A DNA stretch of 20,371 nt from an uncultured Bacilli bacterium (GTDB lineage Bacteria > Bacillota_I > Bacilli_A > RF39 > UBA660). Positions within the stretch are counted from its first letter, which is position 1. Every line of letters starts with the position of its first letter. This document shows, piece by piece, positions 5,045 to 12,524 of the stretch. Where the stretch lies: NCBI GenBank assembly GCA_947629285.1, contig CANRDA010000005.1, forward strand, positions 1 to 20,371, written 5' to 3'. Under the pieces are notes generated by a model, which worked only from the letters and a program-made list of their open reading frames with translations, made no database searches and had not been told where the DNA came from. The position numbers were made by a program, and so were the translations under genes.

Positions 5045-7201
5045 ATGAATGATAATATAATTAAACAAATAAGTGATGATTTAAATATAACAGTTAAACA
5101 AACAGAAGTAACTTTAGAGCTACTCAAAGAAGGAAATACTATTCCTTTTATAGCTAGATATAGAAAAGATGTAACTGGTGCTTTAGATGAAGAAAAGATT
5201 AAAGCAATAGAAGAAGTATATACTTATCAAGTAAATTTACTTAAAAGAAAAGAAGATGTAATAAGACTAATAGATGAAAAAGGATTACTTACAGATGAGT
5301 TAAAACATGATATATTAAATGCGACAAAACTTGTAGAAGTAGAAGACTTATATAGACCATTTAAAGAAAAGAAGAAAACCAAAGCAACTGAGGCTATTAA
5401 AAATGGACTAGAGGGTCTAGCTAAAGAGATTATGGCTTTTCCAGTAAATGGTAGTATAGATAATATTGCTAAAAAGTATTTAAATGATAATGTTAAAAGC
5501 ATAGAAGATGCTATAACAGGAGCTAAATACATAATAGCAGAAAATATAAGTGATAATGCATCTTTTAGAAAAGTAATACGCGATAATACATATAACTTTG
5601 GTACTATAAAAAGTAAAATAAAAAAGGGTGCAAAAGATGATAATAAGACTTATGATATGTATTATGACTATGAAGAAAAAATAAAATTTATTAAACCTCA
5701 TAGAATACTTGCTTTAAATAGAGGAGAAAACGAAGGAGTACTTAGTGTATCTATTTGTTATGATAAGACAAGAGTGTTAAATTTCTTAGAAAAAAGACTT
5801 ATAAAAAACGATAAATCATTTGTAGTAGATATAGTAAAAGAAGCTATAGAAGATTCATATAAAAGATTAATAGAGCCATCAATAGAAAGAGAAATAAGAA
5901 GTGATTTAACTCTAATAGGTGAAGATGCAGCAATAAGTAATTTTGGTAAGAATTTAGAAGCTTTATTACTTACTCCTCCTATGAAAGAAAGAGTTGTACT
6001 TGCGTTTGACCCTGGATATGTAAATGGGTGTAAACTAGCTGTAATAGATAAGACAGGTAAGTATTTAGATAGTACAGTTATAAAACCATTTATAAAAAGT
6101 AGTAATCAAGAAAAAATTATAAACGATTCTATGATTATAGTTAAGGCTTTAATAGATAAATATAATGTAGATATAATTGCTATTGGAAATGGAACTGCAT
6201 CAAGAGAATCAGAAAAGTTCGTTGCTGATATGATTAAAAAGTATAACCTAAAGTGTAAATACGTAATCGTATCTGAAGCAGGTGCCTCTATTTATAGTGC
6301 ATCTAGTGTTGCAATAGAAGAGTTTCCTAATCTAGCAGTAGAAAAAAGAAGTGCAGTTAGTATTGGAAGAAGACTACAAGACCCTTTATCAGAACTTGTT
6401 AAAATACCTCCTGAAGGTATAGGAGTAGGTCTTTATCAACACGACATCTCTTCTAAAAAGTTAAGTGATAACTTAGATTTTGTTGTAAGTAAAACTGTAA
6501 ATAGTGTAGGTGTAAATGTAAATACAGCCTCTCCATCACTTCTTAAATACGTATCAGGTATTACTAAAAAAAGCATAGATAAAATAATCAACTATAGAAA
6601 TACTAAAGGTAAAATAAATTCAAGAAAAGAAATAGAAAAATTATTAAGTGATAAAACTTATGAACAGGCTATTGGATTTTTAAGAATAACTGATGGGGAT
6701 AACATATTAGATAGAACAGGAATACATCCCGAAAGTTATAGTGTTGCAACAAACCTTTTAAAAGAGCTTGATATGACTTTAAATGATGTAGGTAAAAGTG
6801 AATTAATAGAAAAGTTAGATAATATAAATTTAGAAGAATATAAAGATAAATTAAATACAGATATATATACATTAGAAGATGTAGTTAAGTCTTTAAAAAG
6901 TCCAAATAGAGACCCTAGAGATGAGATGCCTCAACCAATACTTAAAAGTGATATATTAGAACTTAAAGATTTAAAAGTTGGTATGCAACTTCAAGGTACA
7001 GTTAGAAATGTAGTAGACTTTGGTGCTTTTATAGATATTGGACTACATGAAGATGGACTTGTACATATATCAAAAATAACAGATAAATATATTAAACATC
7101 CTAGTGAAATACTAAGTGTAGGTGACATAGTAGATTGCTACGTAGATGAAATAAAACTAGATAAAAATAAAGTCTCACTTAGTTTAATAAAACCAAATTA
7201 A
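5045..7201 (+). CDS. tex: Tex family RNA-binding protein
   Basis: This 718-residue protein has the full Tex layout: an N-terminal helical region with NTIPFIARYRKDVTGALDEE (hallmark PFxARYRK), a YqgF/RNase H-like domain starting LAFDPGYVNGCKLAV (about 320), and helix-hairpin-helix segments (NVNTASPSLLKYVSGI, about 492-560). A C-terminal S1 domain (about 645-718) contains GTVRNVVDFGAFIDIG and DGLVHISKI. Tex is a conserved cytoplasmic nucleic-acid-binding factor implicated in transcription and RNA handling. Length is normal and all domains are intact. AGGGGA precedes the ATG. It lies between a membrane protein of unknown role and a CmpB-like membrane protein with no terminator on either side, so the three are probably one operon. 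Confidence 0.96.
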   Translation: MNDNIIKQISDDLNITVKQTEVTLELLKEGNTIPFIARYRKDVTGALDEEKIKAIEEVYTYQVNLLKRKEDVIRLIDEKGLLTDELKHDILNATKLVEVEDLYRPFKEKKKTKATEAIKNGLEGLAKEIMAFPVNGSIDNIAKKYLNDNVKSIEDAITGAKYIIAENISDNASFRKVIRDNTYNFGTIKSKIKKGAKDDNKTYDMYYDYEEKIKFIKPHRILALNRGENEGVLSVSICYDKTRVLNFLEKRLIKNDKSFVVDIVKEAIEDSYKRLIEPSIEREIRSDLTLIGEDAAISNFGKNLEALLLTPPMKERVVLAFDPGYVNGCKLAVIDKTGKYLDSTVIKPFIKSSNQEKIINDSMIIVKALIDKYNVDIIAIGNGTASRESEKFVADMIKKYNLKCKYVIVSEAGASIYSASSVAIEEFPNLAVEKRSAVSIGRRLQDPLSELVKIPPEGIGVGLYQHDISSKKLSDNLDFVVSKTVNSVGVNVNTASPSLLKYVSGITKKSIDKIINYRNTKGKINSRKEIEKLLSDKTYEQAIGFLRITDGDNILDRTGIHPESYSVATNLLKELDMTLNDVGKSELIEKLDNINLEEYKDKLNTDIYTLEDVVKSLKSPNRDPRDEMPQPILKSDILELKDLKVGMQLQGTVRNVVDFGAFIDIGLHEDGLVHISKITDKYIKHPSEILSVGDIVDCYVDEIKLDKNKVSLSLIKPN

Positions 7202-7223
7202 TTAAAGTAAGTAGTGTGATGTT

Positions 7224-7850
7224 ATGAAAAAAATAAATTGGTGTAATATGTTCTACCTTTTTATTATTGCAAGTATAGCTGGCTGGGTAATAGAAAACTC
7301 GTTTAATTTTATAAGGACAGGAGTGTTTGTAAATCCGTCCGCACTTGTAATAGGCCCATTTGATATAGCATATGGAATTGGAGCTTGTTTCTTGACTCTT
7401 ATTTTAATAGAGTTTAAAGATAAATCATATTTAAAATTATTTGTTATAGGATTTATAGGAGGCTCTATACTAGAATATATAATGAGTTTAGGCATAGAAC
7501 TTGTTCTAGGGTTCAAAATTTGGGATTATTCCAATTATTTATTTAATATAAATGGTAGAATATGTTTGCTATTTTCTATATTTTGGGGAATACTTGGAAT
7601 AATTTGGATAAAATTATTATATCCATTTATAAATAAGATGATAAATAAGATTCCTTTAAATATTAAAAATACTTTAGCACTCGTATTAGTAGTATTTTTG
7701 GTATTAGATGAGTTACTTACTGCGAGTGCAATATATAGAGCAAGAGAGCACAGAAAGGGTATACAACCTAGAAATGTTTATGAAGAATTTTTAGATAATA
7801 CATTTAATGATGCCTATTTAAAAAGAATGTTTAGTAAAAAATGGGAATAA
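7224..7850 (+). CDS. CmpB-like multi-pass membrane protein (putative ABC-transporter type IV family)
   Basis: This 208-residue integral membrane protein has about five hydrophobic segments. It matches the CmpB/DUF1113-type pattern: ASIAGWVIENSFNFI near the N-terminus, then FVNPSALVIGPFDIAYGIGA, GGSILEYIMSLGIELVLG followed by WDYSNYLFNINGRICL, and a C-terminal cytoplasmic tail. The family name suggests ABC transport, but no ATPase partner is adjacent and the true function is unknown. It starts 22 bases after tex with GTGATG just before the ATG, a 3'-shifted Shine-Dalgarno form used by several genes here. A bidirectional terminator shared with tspO follows. Confidence 0.85.
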   Translation: MKKINWCNMFYLFIIASIAGWVIENSFNFIRTGVFVNPSALVIGPFDIAYGIGACFLTLILIEFKDKSYLKLFVIGFIGGSILEYIMSLGIELVLGFKIWDYSNYLFNINGRICLLFSIFWGILGIIWIKLLYPFINKMINKIPLNIKNTLALVLVVFLVLDELLTASAIYRAREHRKGIQPRNVYEEFLDNTFNDAYLKRMFSKKWE

Positions 7851-7874
7851 AAACAGAATTTTAGTTCTGTTTTT
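7849..7874. terminator. Bidirectional terminator between convergent genes
   Basis: AAAAACAGAA (7849-7858) pairs with TTCTGTTTTT (7865-7874) around a 6-base loop. Being A-rich on one side and T-rich on the other, it can terminate both the plus-strand CmpB-like gene and the minus-strand tspO gene, whose stop codon lies inside the 3' arm. Confidence 0.85.
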
Positions 7875-8328
7875 ATAAATTCATGAAAAATATTGATACA
7901 ATTAATATAGAGGCAAATATATTCCATAGTATATATGGTATAAGTAACCTAGCTGATGTTTTATTAATCTCTTTTGCTTCATAGTATAAAAATAGTGAAC
8001 TGATAAGTACTATAACTGTATCTACTAAAGCAAGAAATGGACTTTTTAAAGTAAAGAACAAAAAAGAAAATATTTGATTTGAAAAATAATTGATAAGTAA
8101 TGATTTATTGAAATCCGGAGTGTCTTTCAAATCATTATCTTTATATATTAAATAAAGACTAATAGCGATTAAAATATAAAGAATAGTCCATACAATAGGG
8201 AATACTATAGATGGAGGTGCAAACGAAGGCTTATTTAGTCCTTTATAGAATATATCATCACTCCTAAAGAGTATTCCACTTATAAACCATGGTAGTAATA
8301 AAGCTAAAAATTTCAATATTTTTTTCAT
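7873..8328 (-). CDS. tspO: TspO/MBR family membrane protein
   Basis: This 151-residue protein has five membrane segments. It carries family signatures: LNKPSFAPPSIVFPIVWTIL early, then ILIAISLYLIY, NYFSNQIFSFLFF in the middle, and YILWNIFASIL near the end (variant of the usual Y..W...A..LN). TspO proteins bind porphyrins and act in tetrapyrrole or stress responses in bacteria; the role in this host is unknown. AGAGGTGG lies just upstream of the ATG on the minus strand. It is transcribed alone, divergent from the rhomboid gene across 57 bases, where I see no convincing promoter, and convergent with the CmpB-like gene. Confidence 0.93.
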   Translation of the reverse strand: MKKILKFLALLLPWFISGILFRSDDIFYKGLNKPSFAPPSIVFPIVWTILYILIAISLYLIYKDNDLKDTPDFNKSLLINYFSNQIFSFLFFTLKSPFLALVDTVIVLISSLFLYYEAKEINKTSARLLIPYILWNIFASILIVSIFFMNL

Positions 8329-8385
8329 ATTCCACCTCTTTACATCTTATGATAAATGTATTAAAATATTATTGGTGAATTAAAA

Positions 8386-9558
8386 ATGAATATTACTTTA
8401 AGTAAAAACGATGAGATAGTGATGAAATTACTTCACTACTTCATAACTATAGAGGGTTATAGTCCAGTAGTACTTCACGGAGCAAAAGACGAGATATGGC
8501 TTGAGAAAAGTGATGCTGACTATAAGATAGTAAGGATAGTTTCTAATTATATACACAATAATGAACAATTAGATTTTGATATGTTTAGAACTAAGCAAAT
8601 ATTAAAAAAAATAAAAAGAAAGATGTTTTCATTAAAAATGGAAGCTTTAAGTATATTTGTGAACTTAGGAGACAGTGTGGACATATCTGAAAAAGAATAT
8701 GATAATATAAAATGTGCTGATGTAAAAGAAATTAAAGATTTATCAAAATATTCTTTTATAATAAATGAATTTCCTAATATATTAGAAGTTGAAAACTCTA
8801 ATGAAGAGGGCCTTGCCTTATTTATTAAATTAACTGATGATATAAATAAAAAGAATTTTGAAGAAACTAAAAAAGCAGAGGATGTATTTTCTAAAAAGAC
8901 ACCAATTATGACATATATATTTATGGCTATATGTTTTGTTATGTTTATACTTTGCGCACTCGCATCAGGTGATTTTATAAACGATTTAGACCCAAATATA
9001 TTATATAACTATGGTGCGTTAGTAAACTTTAAGGAAATGGGAAATAACTATATAGAATTATATAGACTTGTAACATCTATTTTCTTGCACGGAGGATTAC
9101 TTCATTTAATATGTAATATGTATTCGTTATATATAATAGGCCCACAACTAGAAAGTTTCTTTGGTAAAGTAAAATATACTATAATATTTATAGGTAGTGG
9201 GATTATAGGTAATTTACTTTCTATGGCATTTTTACAAGATACCTATGTTTCAGTAGGAGCAAGTGGTGCGATATTTGGACTACTTGGTGCCTTACTATAT
9301 TTTGGGTACCACTACCGTGTATACTTAAGTGGAGTTATAAGAAGTCAAATAATACCTCTTATAATACTTAACCTTATTATAGGATTTATTGCAACAAGTA
9401 TAAATAATTTAGCTCATATAGGTGGCCTTATTGGAGGAGTTTTAGTTTCAATGGCAGTAGGGGTTAAATATAAGAGTAATAAATCAGATATAATAAATGG
9501 TATTATAATGACTTTAATATTTGTAGGTTTCTTAATTTATATGATATTTTTTAGATAG
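8386..9558 (+). CDS. Rhomboid family intramembrane serine protease
   Basis: This 390-residue protein has a soluble N-terminal domain of about 170 residues and a six- or seven-helix rhomboid core. The catalytic pair is Ser293 in VGASGAIFG and His344 in LAHIGG. The upstream helix has HGGLLHLICNMYSL, supplying the oxyanion-side His and Asn. Rhomboids cut substrates within the membrane; their bacterial substrates are mostly unknown. The soluble N-terminal domain resembles the arrangement in longer Bacillota rhomboids such as GluP/YqgP, but the C-terminal TPR extension of those is missing. GGTGA precedes the ATG by 7 bases. A terminator directly follows, so it is probably monocistronic. Confidence 0.93.
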   Translation: MNITLSKNDEIVMKLLHYFITIEGYSPVVLHGAKDEIWLEKSDADYKIVRIVSNYIHNNEQLDFDMFRTKQILKKIKRKMFSLKMEALSIFVNLGDSVDISEKEYDNIKCADVKEIKDLSKYSFIINEFPNILEVENSNEEGLALFIKLTDDINKKNFEETKKAEDVFSKKTPIMTYIFMAICFVMFILCALASGDFINDLDPNILYNYGALVNFKEMGNNYIELYRLVTSIFLHGGLLHLICNMYSLYIIGPQLESFFGKVKYTIIFIGSGIIGNLLSMAFLQDTYVSVGASGAIFGLLGALLYFGYHYRVYLSGVIRSQIIPLIILNLIIGFIATSINNLAHIGGLIGGVLVSMAVGVKYKSNKSDIINGIIMTLIFVGFLIYMIFFR

Positions 9559-9580
9559 AAGTTTAACTTCTATTTTTTTT
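9555..9580 (+). terminator. Intrinsic terminator after rhomboid gene
   Basis: ATAGAAG (9555-9561) pairs with CTTCTAT (9567-9573) around a 5-base loop and is followed by an eight-base T-run. It overlaps the stop codon (TAG 9556-9558). Confidence 0.85.
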
Positions 9581-9609
9581 GTACATGCATAAACTTTATT
9601 GGTGATACT

Positions 9610-9948
9610 ATGAAGAAAATAATACTTATTTTAGTAATGCTTTTAACTGTTGGTTGTGGGAATAAGCTTAAGTGTAATTACAAAGAGACTTTCGATGACA
9701 TAAAAATAGATAATAGTATTACATTTAATCTAAAAGATAATACTTATAAATCTAAAGACATTATGGTATTTAAAACAAGCGTTGATGCAAAAGAGTATTT
9801 TAAAGATGTAGAAGAGTATAAAGAAGAATATAATCTAGTACTTAACGATAATAAAATAATATCAGAATTAAGTGGTAAATTAGAAGATAAGAAATCTAAA
9901 AAAGAATTAAAAAAGCAATATCAAAGTTACGACTATACTTGTAAATAA
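9610..9948 (+). CDS. Small lipoprotein
   Basis: This 112-residue precursor has a basic start (MKK), a hydrophobic stretch and the lipobox LTVGC with the modified Cys16. The mature protein of about 97 residues is Lys/Glu/Asp-rich with Cys pairs near both ends (KCNYKE and YTCK). It should be anchored on the outer face of the membrane. The family is not recognised; it resembles short Bacillota lipoproteins of unknown function. GGTGAT lies 3 bases before the ATG. It is 48 bases upstream of the spoVID-like gene, which appears to have its own promoter, so cotranscription is possible but not required. Confidence 0.8.
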   Translation: MKKIILILVMLLTVGCGNKLKCNYKETFDDIKIDNSITFNLKDNTYKSKDIMVFKTSVDAKEYFKDVEEYKEEYNLVLNDNKIISELSGKLEDKKSKKELKKQYQSYDYTCK

Positions 9949-9977
9949 ATCATATTTAAAATAATAATGCATAACTT
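9949..9977 (+). promoter_or_regulatory. SigmaE-like (mother-cell) promoter of the spoVID-like operon
   Basis: ATCATATT (9949-9956) fits the SigmaE -35 element (TCATATT core, 7/7 to KMATATT). After a 13-bp spacer, CATAACTT (9970-9977) keeps the CATA core of the SigmaE -10 (CATACAxT, about 6/8). Transcription would begin near 9984, just ahead of the AGGAG at 9986-9990. In Bacillus the spoVID gene is SigmaE-controlled, so the site is where biology predicts one. Chance similarity in AT-rich DNA cannot be excluded. Confidence 0.5.
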
Positions 9978-9996
9978 TAATTGATAGGAGATGTTT

Positions 9997-10725
9997 ATGA
10001 AAAATATAATACCTTTTAAAAAAGATGTGATTTTTAAAACAAACTTAAGTGAGATAACAAGTATTTCTTTAGAAAATACACTTAATTTAAAAGATGATAC
10101 TATAAGTGGAGATTTCATAATTAGTGGTGAATATAAGGTGAGTGATAATAGCGAAACTGTTGAACCTTTTGAGTTAAATTTACCTTTTGAAATAGTACTA
10201 GATGATAGATTCGAGACCAATAAGGCAACTATTGATATAGATGACTTTTACTATGAAATTGTAAATAATAATGTTTTATCAGTTTCAATAGATGTATTGG
10301 TAGACCACTTACAGGAAAAACCTTTAATAGAAGTAGATGATTTAGTTGATATGACTAAAGAAGTAGATATTATAGAAAGTGAGGATGAAGAAGTGGAAGA
10401 GATAAAAGAAGAAAAGGAAAGATGTATAGAGGAAGAAGATATCCCTATTGAACAAGTTATTATGCCTGATATACTAGATAAAGAGGTTACTAATGATTTA
10501 AACGAAGAAGTAGAAGAGAAAATAAATACAATTTTTAATAATAGTTCGTTTAATAACGACGTTTATGTAACTTATAATGTGTTTATATTAAGAGATGGAG
10601 ATACACTAGATAGTATTATGGAAAAGTATAATGTAACAGAAGAAGAATTAAAAAAATATAACGATTTAAGTAATTTACAATTAGGAGATAAAATAATAAT
10701 ACCTAATACTTATGAAAGAGATTAG
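9997..10725 (+). CDS. spoVID: SpoVID-like spore coat morphogenetic protein with C-terminal LysM
   Basis: This 242-residue protein has the SpoVID layout in reduced form. An N-terminal beta-rich domain (about 1-105) contains LSEITSISLENTL and SGDFIISGEYKV, then FEIVLDD and IDIDDFYYEI, parallel to the SpoVID N-terminal segment LSISLDP through LTGEY and FDYQL. An acidic low-complexity linker (about 115-190) follows, then a LysM domain (about 195-240: DGDTLDSIMEKYNV, YNDLSNLQLGDKIIIP). SpoVID guides coat encasement around the forespore. Bacillus SpoVID is over 500 residues because of a much longer linker. ATG 9997 is chosen because GGAG ends 6 bases upstream; ATG 9991 would touch it. The next gene overlaps by 14 bases and is YsxE-like, the same pair as in Bacillus. 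The call rests on domain order and this synteny. Confidence 0.8.
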   Translation: MKNIIPFKKDVIFKTNLSEITSISLENTLNLKDDTISGDFIISGEYKVSDNSETVEPFELNLPFEIVLDDRFETNKATIDIDDFYYEIVNNNVLSVSIDVLVDHLQEKPLIEVDDLVDMTKEVDIIESEDEEVEEIKEEKERCIEEEDIPIEQVIMPDILDKEVTNDLNEEVEEKINTIFNNSSFNNDVYVTYNVFILRDGDTLDSIMEKYNVTEEELKKYNDLSNLQLGDKIIIPNTYERD

Positions 10726-11599
10726 TGATTTATTAAAAAGAAACGATATAAGAGCTCATAGTTATAAAAAAGAGGGTAATGTAGTTATAGCAGATACCAA
10801 TATTGGTAAAGTAGTTATAAAGAAAAATAAGAATAAAGACTACATTTATAACTATTTAAACGATAGAAATTTTAATTACTATCCTAAAATATTAAGTGAA
10901 GAAGATTATATTATATCTAAATATGTAGAAGATAGTGATATACCTAAAGAGCAAAAGATAATAGATTTAGTAGATTTAGTTTCACTTATGCACAGTAAAA
11001 CAACTCACTATAAAAGTATAAGTGAGGATGAGTTTAAAAAGATATATGAGGATTTAAGTAATAATTTTGAATACTTAAAAGAGTACTATACTGATATAAT
11101 ATCTATTATAGATGAGAAAGTATTTATGTCTCCTAGTGAATATTTACTTGCAAGAAATATAAATGCTATATTCAAATCTATTGAAATAGGTAAGGAATAT
11201 GTTGGAAATTGGCTAGAGACTATAAATGGATTAGATAAAATGAGGATGACTATTGTACATAATAATTTAGATTTATCTCACTATATTAGAGGCGATAACA
11301 ATTATCTAATTAGTTGGGATAAATCTAAAATAGATATACCTGTATTCGATTTATATAACTTATACAACAATCATTTTAGCGATTTCGATTTTGTAGAATT
11401 GCTTAAAAGATATGAACATGTATATCCTTTAAAAAAGTATGAGAAAGAACTATTTTTTATACTTATAACTATGCCAGATAAAATAGAATTTAATGATAGT
11501 GAGTTTAATATGTGTATAAAAATAGGAAATGAAATAGATAAACTTTATAAGAGTAATAAAGTAATAGAAGAATATAAAAAATCAATTGTAAAAAATTGA
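10712..11599 (+). CDS. ysxE: YsxE/CotS-family spore coat protein (kinase-like fold)
   Basis: This 295-residue protein has the degenerate aminoglycoside-phosphotransferase-like fold of the CotS family. Visible parts are an N-lobe with GKVVIKKNKNKDYIYNYL (ATP-lobe Lys), YPKILSEEDYIISKYVE, and a catalytic-loop-like VHNNLDLSHYIRGDNNYLISWDKSKIDIPVFDLYNLY. In that loop the usual HGD is replaced by HNN, which suggests that any kinase activity is altered or lost. The C-terminal helical part contains YEHVYPLKKYEKELFF. In Bacillus ysxE directly follows spoVID, as here. The ATG lies inside the end of the spoVID-like gene without a good Shine-Dalgarno, so translation is probably coupled. A terminator overlaps the last codons. 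Confidence 0.8.
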   Translation: MKEISDLLKRNDIRAHSYKKEGNVVIADTNIGKVVIKKNKNKDYIYNYLNDRNFNYYPKILSEEDYIISKYVEDSDIPKEQKIIDLVDLVSLMHSKTTHYKSISEDEFKKIYEDLSNNFEYLKEYYTDIISIIDEKVFMSPSEYLLARNINAIFKSIEIGKEYVGNWLETINGLDKMRMTIVHNNLDLSHYIRGDNNYLISWDKSKIDIPVFDLYNLYNNHFSDFDFVELLKRYEHVYPLKKYEKELFFILITMPDKIEFNDSEFNMCIKIGNEIDKLYKSNKVIEEYKKSIVKN

Positions 11600-11604
11600 T
11601 TTTT
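11577..11604 (+). terminator. Intrinsic terminator of the spoVID-ysxE operon
   Basis: AAAAATCAATT (11577-11587) pairs perfectly with AATTGATTTTT (11594-11604) around GTAAAA. The hairpin includes the final codons and the TGA of the ysxE-like gene. It is A-rich on its 5' arm and could also serve the minus-strand ORF. Confidence 0.8.
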
Positions 11605-11609
11605 AAGTA

Positions 11610-11783
11610 TTACCATAATATTCTAAAGAAAGAAAAAAATATTAAAAATAGAAAAAGAAATATTAAAAAGAAGTTAAATCTTGTAAATATAAATATAGTA
11701 AGAATTAATTGATAAAATAATAGTAAACTAAATCCAATTAAGAGTATCCACCATATCCCTCTACCACGACACCACTTTTTCAT
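11610..11783 (-). CDS. Small hydrophobic protein, 57 residues
   Basis: The minus strand from 11783 reads MKKWCRGRGIWWILLIG, then an almost uninterrupted hydrophobic run with one TRF break, ending FFRILW. Two membrane helices are likely (about 10-33 and 36-53). AGGTGG lies about 4 bases before the ATG, inside one arm of an inverted repeat. It is downstream of the UPF0316 gene on the same strand (49 bases) and ends against the ysxE terminator. Hydrophobic frames arise easily in T-rich DNA, so expression is uncertain. The Shine-Dalgarno and the fit between neighbours support a real gene. Confidence 0.45.
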   Translation of the reverse strand: MKKWCRGRGIWWILLIGFSLLLFYQLILTIFIFTRFNFFLIFLFLFLIFFSFFRILW

Positions 11784-11784
11784 C

Positions 11785-11820
11785 AAACCACCTAATATAG
11801 TTTATTATACTAGGTGGTTT
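11785..11820. repeat. Inverted repeat (10-bp arms), terminator or RBS-sequestering hairpin
   Basis: AAACCACCTA (11785-11794) and TAGGTGGTTT (11811-11820) are perfect complements around a 16-base AT spacer. On the plus strand it is followed by TTATTTATATT, a weak T-run. On the minus strand it lies between the UPF0316 gene and the small hydrophobic ORF, and one arm contains that ORF's AGGTGG ribosome-binding site. Confidence 0.6.
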
Positions 11821-11832
11821 ATTTATATTATA

Positions 11833-12316
11833 TTAGACTATATTACTTAAAGTTTTTGCTTTTTCACTAATTATAATCGCGTTTTCATCTATAGTTTTAA
11901 TTATTTTACTTATTTTTCTTGATTCTTTTCTTTTTATAAATATAAAGAGTATAGATAGTGAATTATTCTTTTCACAGATAGTTGTAATTTGATAGTTATT
12001 TAATCTATCTTTAAGTATTTTTTCATATTTCTCTTTAATAACGCACACGAGCATATTACTGCCTAGTGCGATTTTTTCTTCTATTATACTTCCTAGATAA
12101 GAGCCAATTATAGAACCTATACAAAAGAATACTATTTTAAGTACATCTTTATTTATATCTATTATAACTATTCCAGTTACAAATATCCATACTAAAGCAA
12201 TTATACCTTGGAGTAGGGCACCTAATTTCTTTTTACCGTTTGCTACTACGATAAGTCTTAAAGTAGCAAGTGCATTTTCTATTATTTTAGATAGTAGTAT
12301 AAAAATATATATCCAC
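11833..12316 (-). CDS. UPF0316 / DUF2179-type membrane protein
   Basis: This protein of about 160 residues has three membrane segments followed by a cytoplasmic domain. The N-terminal part includes NALATLRLIVVANGKKKLGALLQGI and a glycine-rich helix ending IGSYLGSIIEEKIALGS, as in the UPF0316 family (YebE-like). The C-terminal 70 residues form a small alpha/beta domain of DUF2179 type, found in several Bacillota membrane proteins. The function is unknown; ligand sensing is usually suggested for the C-terminal domain. ATG 12316 is preferred because AAAGGTGA lies 5-8 bases upstream on the minus strand. GTG 12327, inside that site, is the alternative. Confidence 0.85.
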
Positions 12317-12367
12317 ATACTATTCACCTTTATTATTCTTGTTATAATAAAAAATAATATGCAAGAT

Positions 12368-12396
12368 TTTAAAAAAATTAGTTGGCAACGTATAAT
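12368..12396 (+). promoter_or_regulatory. Possible promoter of the collagen-like gene
   Basis: TTTAAA (12368-12373), a 17-bp spacer and TATAAT (12391-12396) give a fair SigmaA match. Use of this site would leave a leader of about 195 bases before the collagen-like gene, containing a strong hairpin (12525-12559) and a three-codon ORF after AAAGGA (ATG 12416). The 270 bases between 12328 and 12597 hold no other gene. Confidence 0.35.
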
Positions 12397-12524
12397 TTTG
12401 AGAAAGGAACATTTGATGTACGTTTAATTGTAAAGTATTTAATTTAAAAATATTATAAGAAAAATAATCGTTTATTGTAATTTTATTTATAATATCTATT
12501 TAATAGAATATAGTTAAATAGGTG

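Noticed and set aside
5227..5701. Antisense open frames opposite tex
   Set aside because: They are opposite a well-conserved gene, have hydrophobic low-complexity composition from AT-rich DNA, and lack ribosome-binding sites.
7224..7850. ABC transporter operon containing the CmpB-like gene
   Set aside because: No ATPase or binding-protein gene is adjacent; the family name alone does not support a transport role here.
9588..9595. CATAAACT upstream of the lipoprotein gene as a SigmaE -10
   Set aside because: The -10-like match is good, but the position of the -35 falls in the preceding terminator and does not resemble the consensus.
12314..12321. CATACTAT as a SigmaE -10 for the collagen-like gene
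   Set aside because: No -35 match 13-15 bp upstream, and it lies inside the UPF0316 coding region about 280 bases from the collagen gene.
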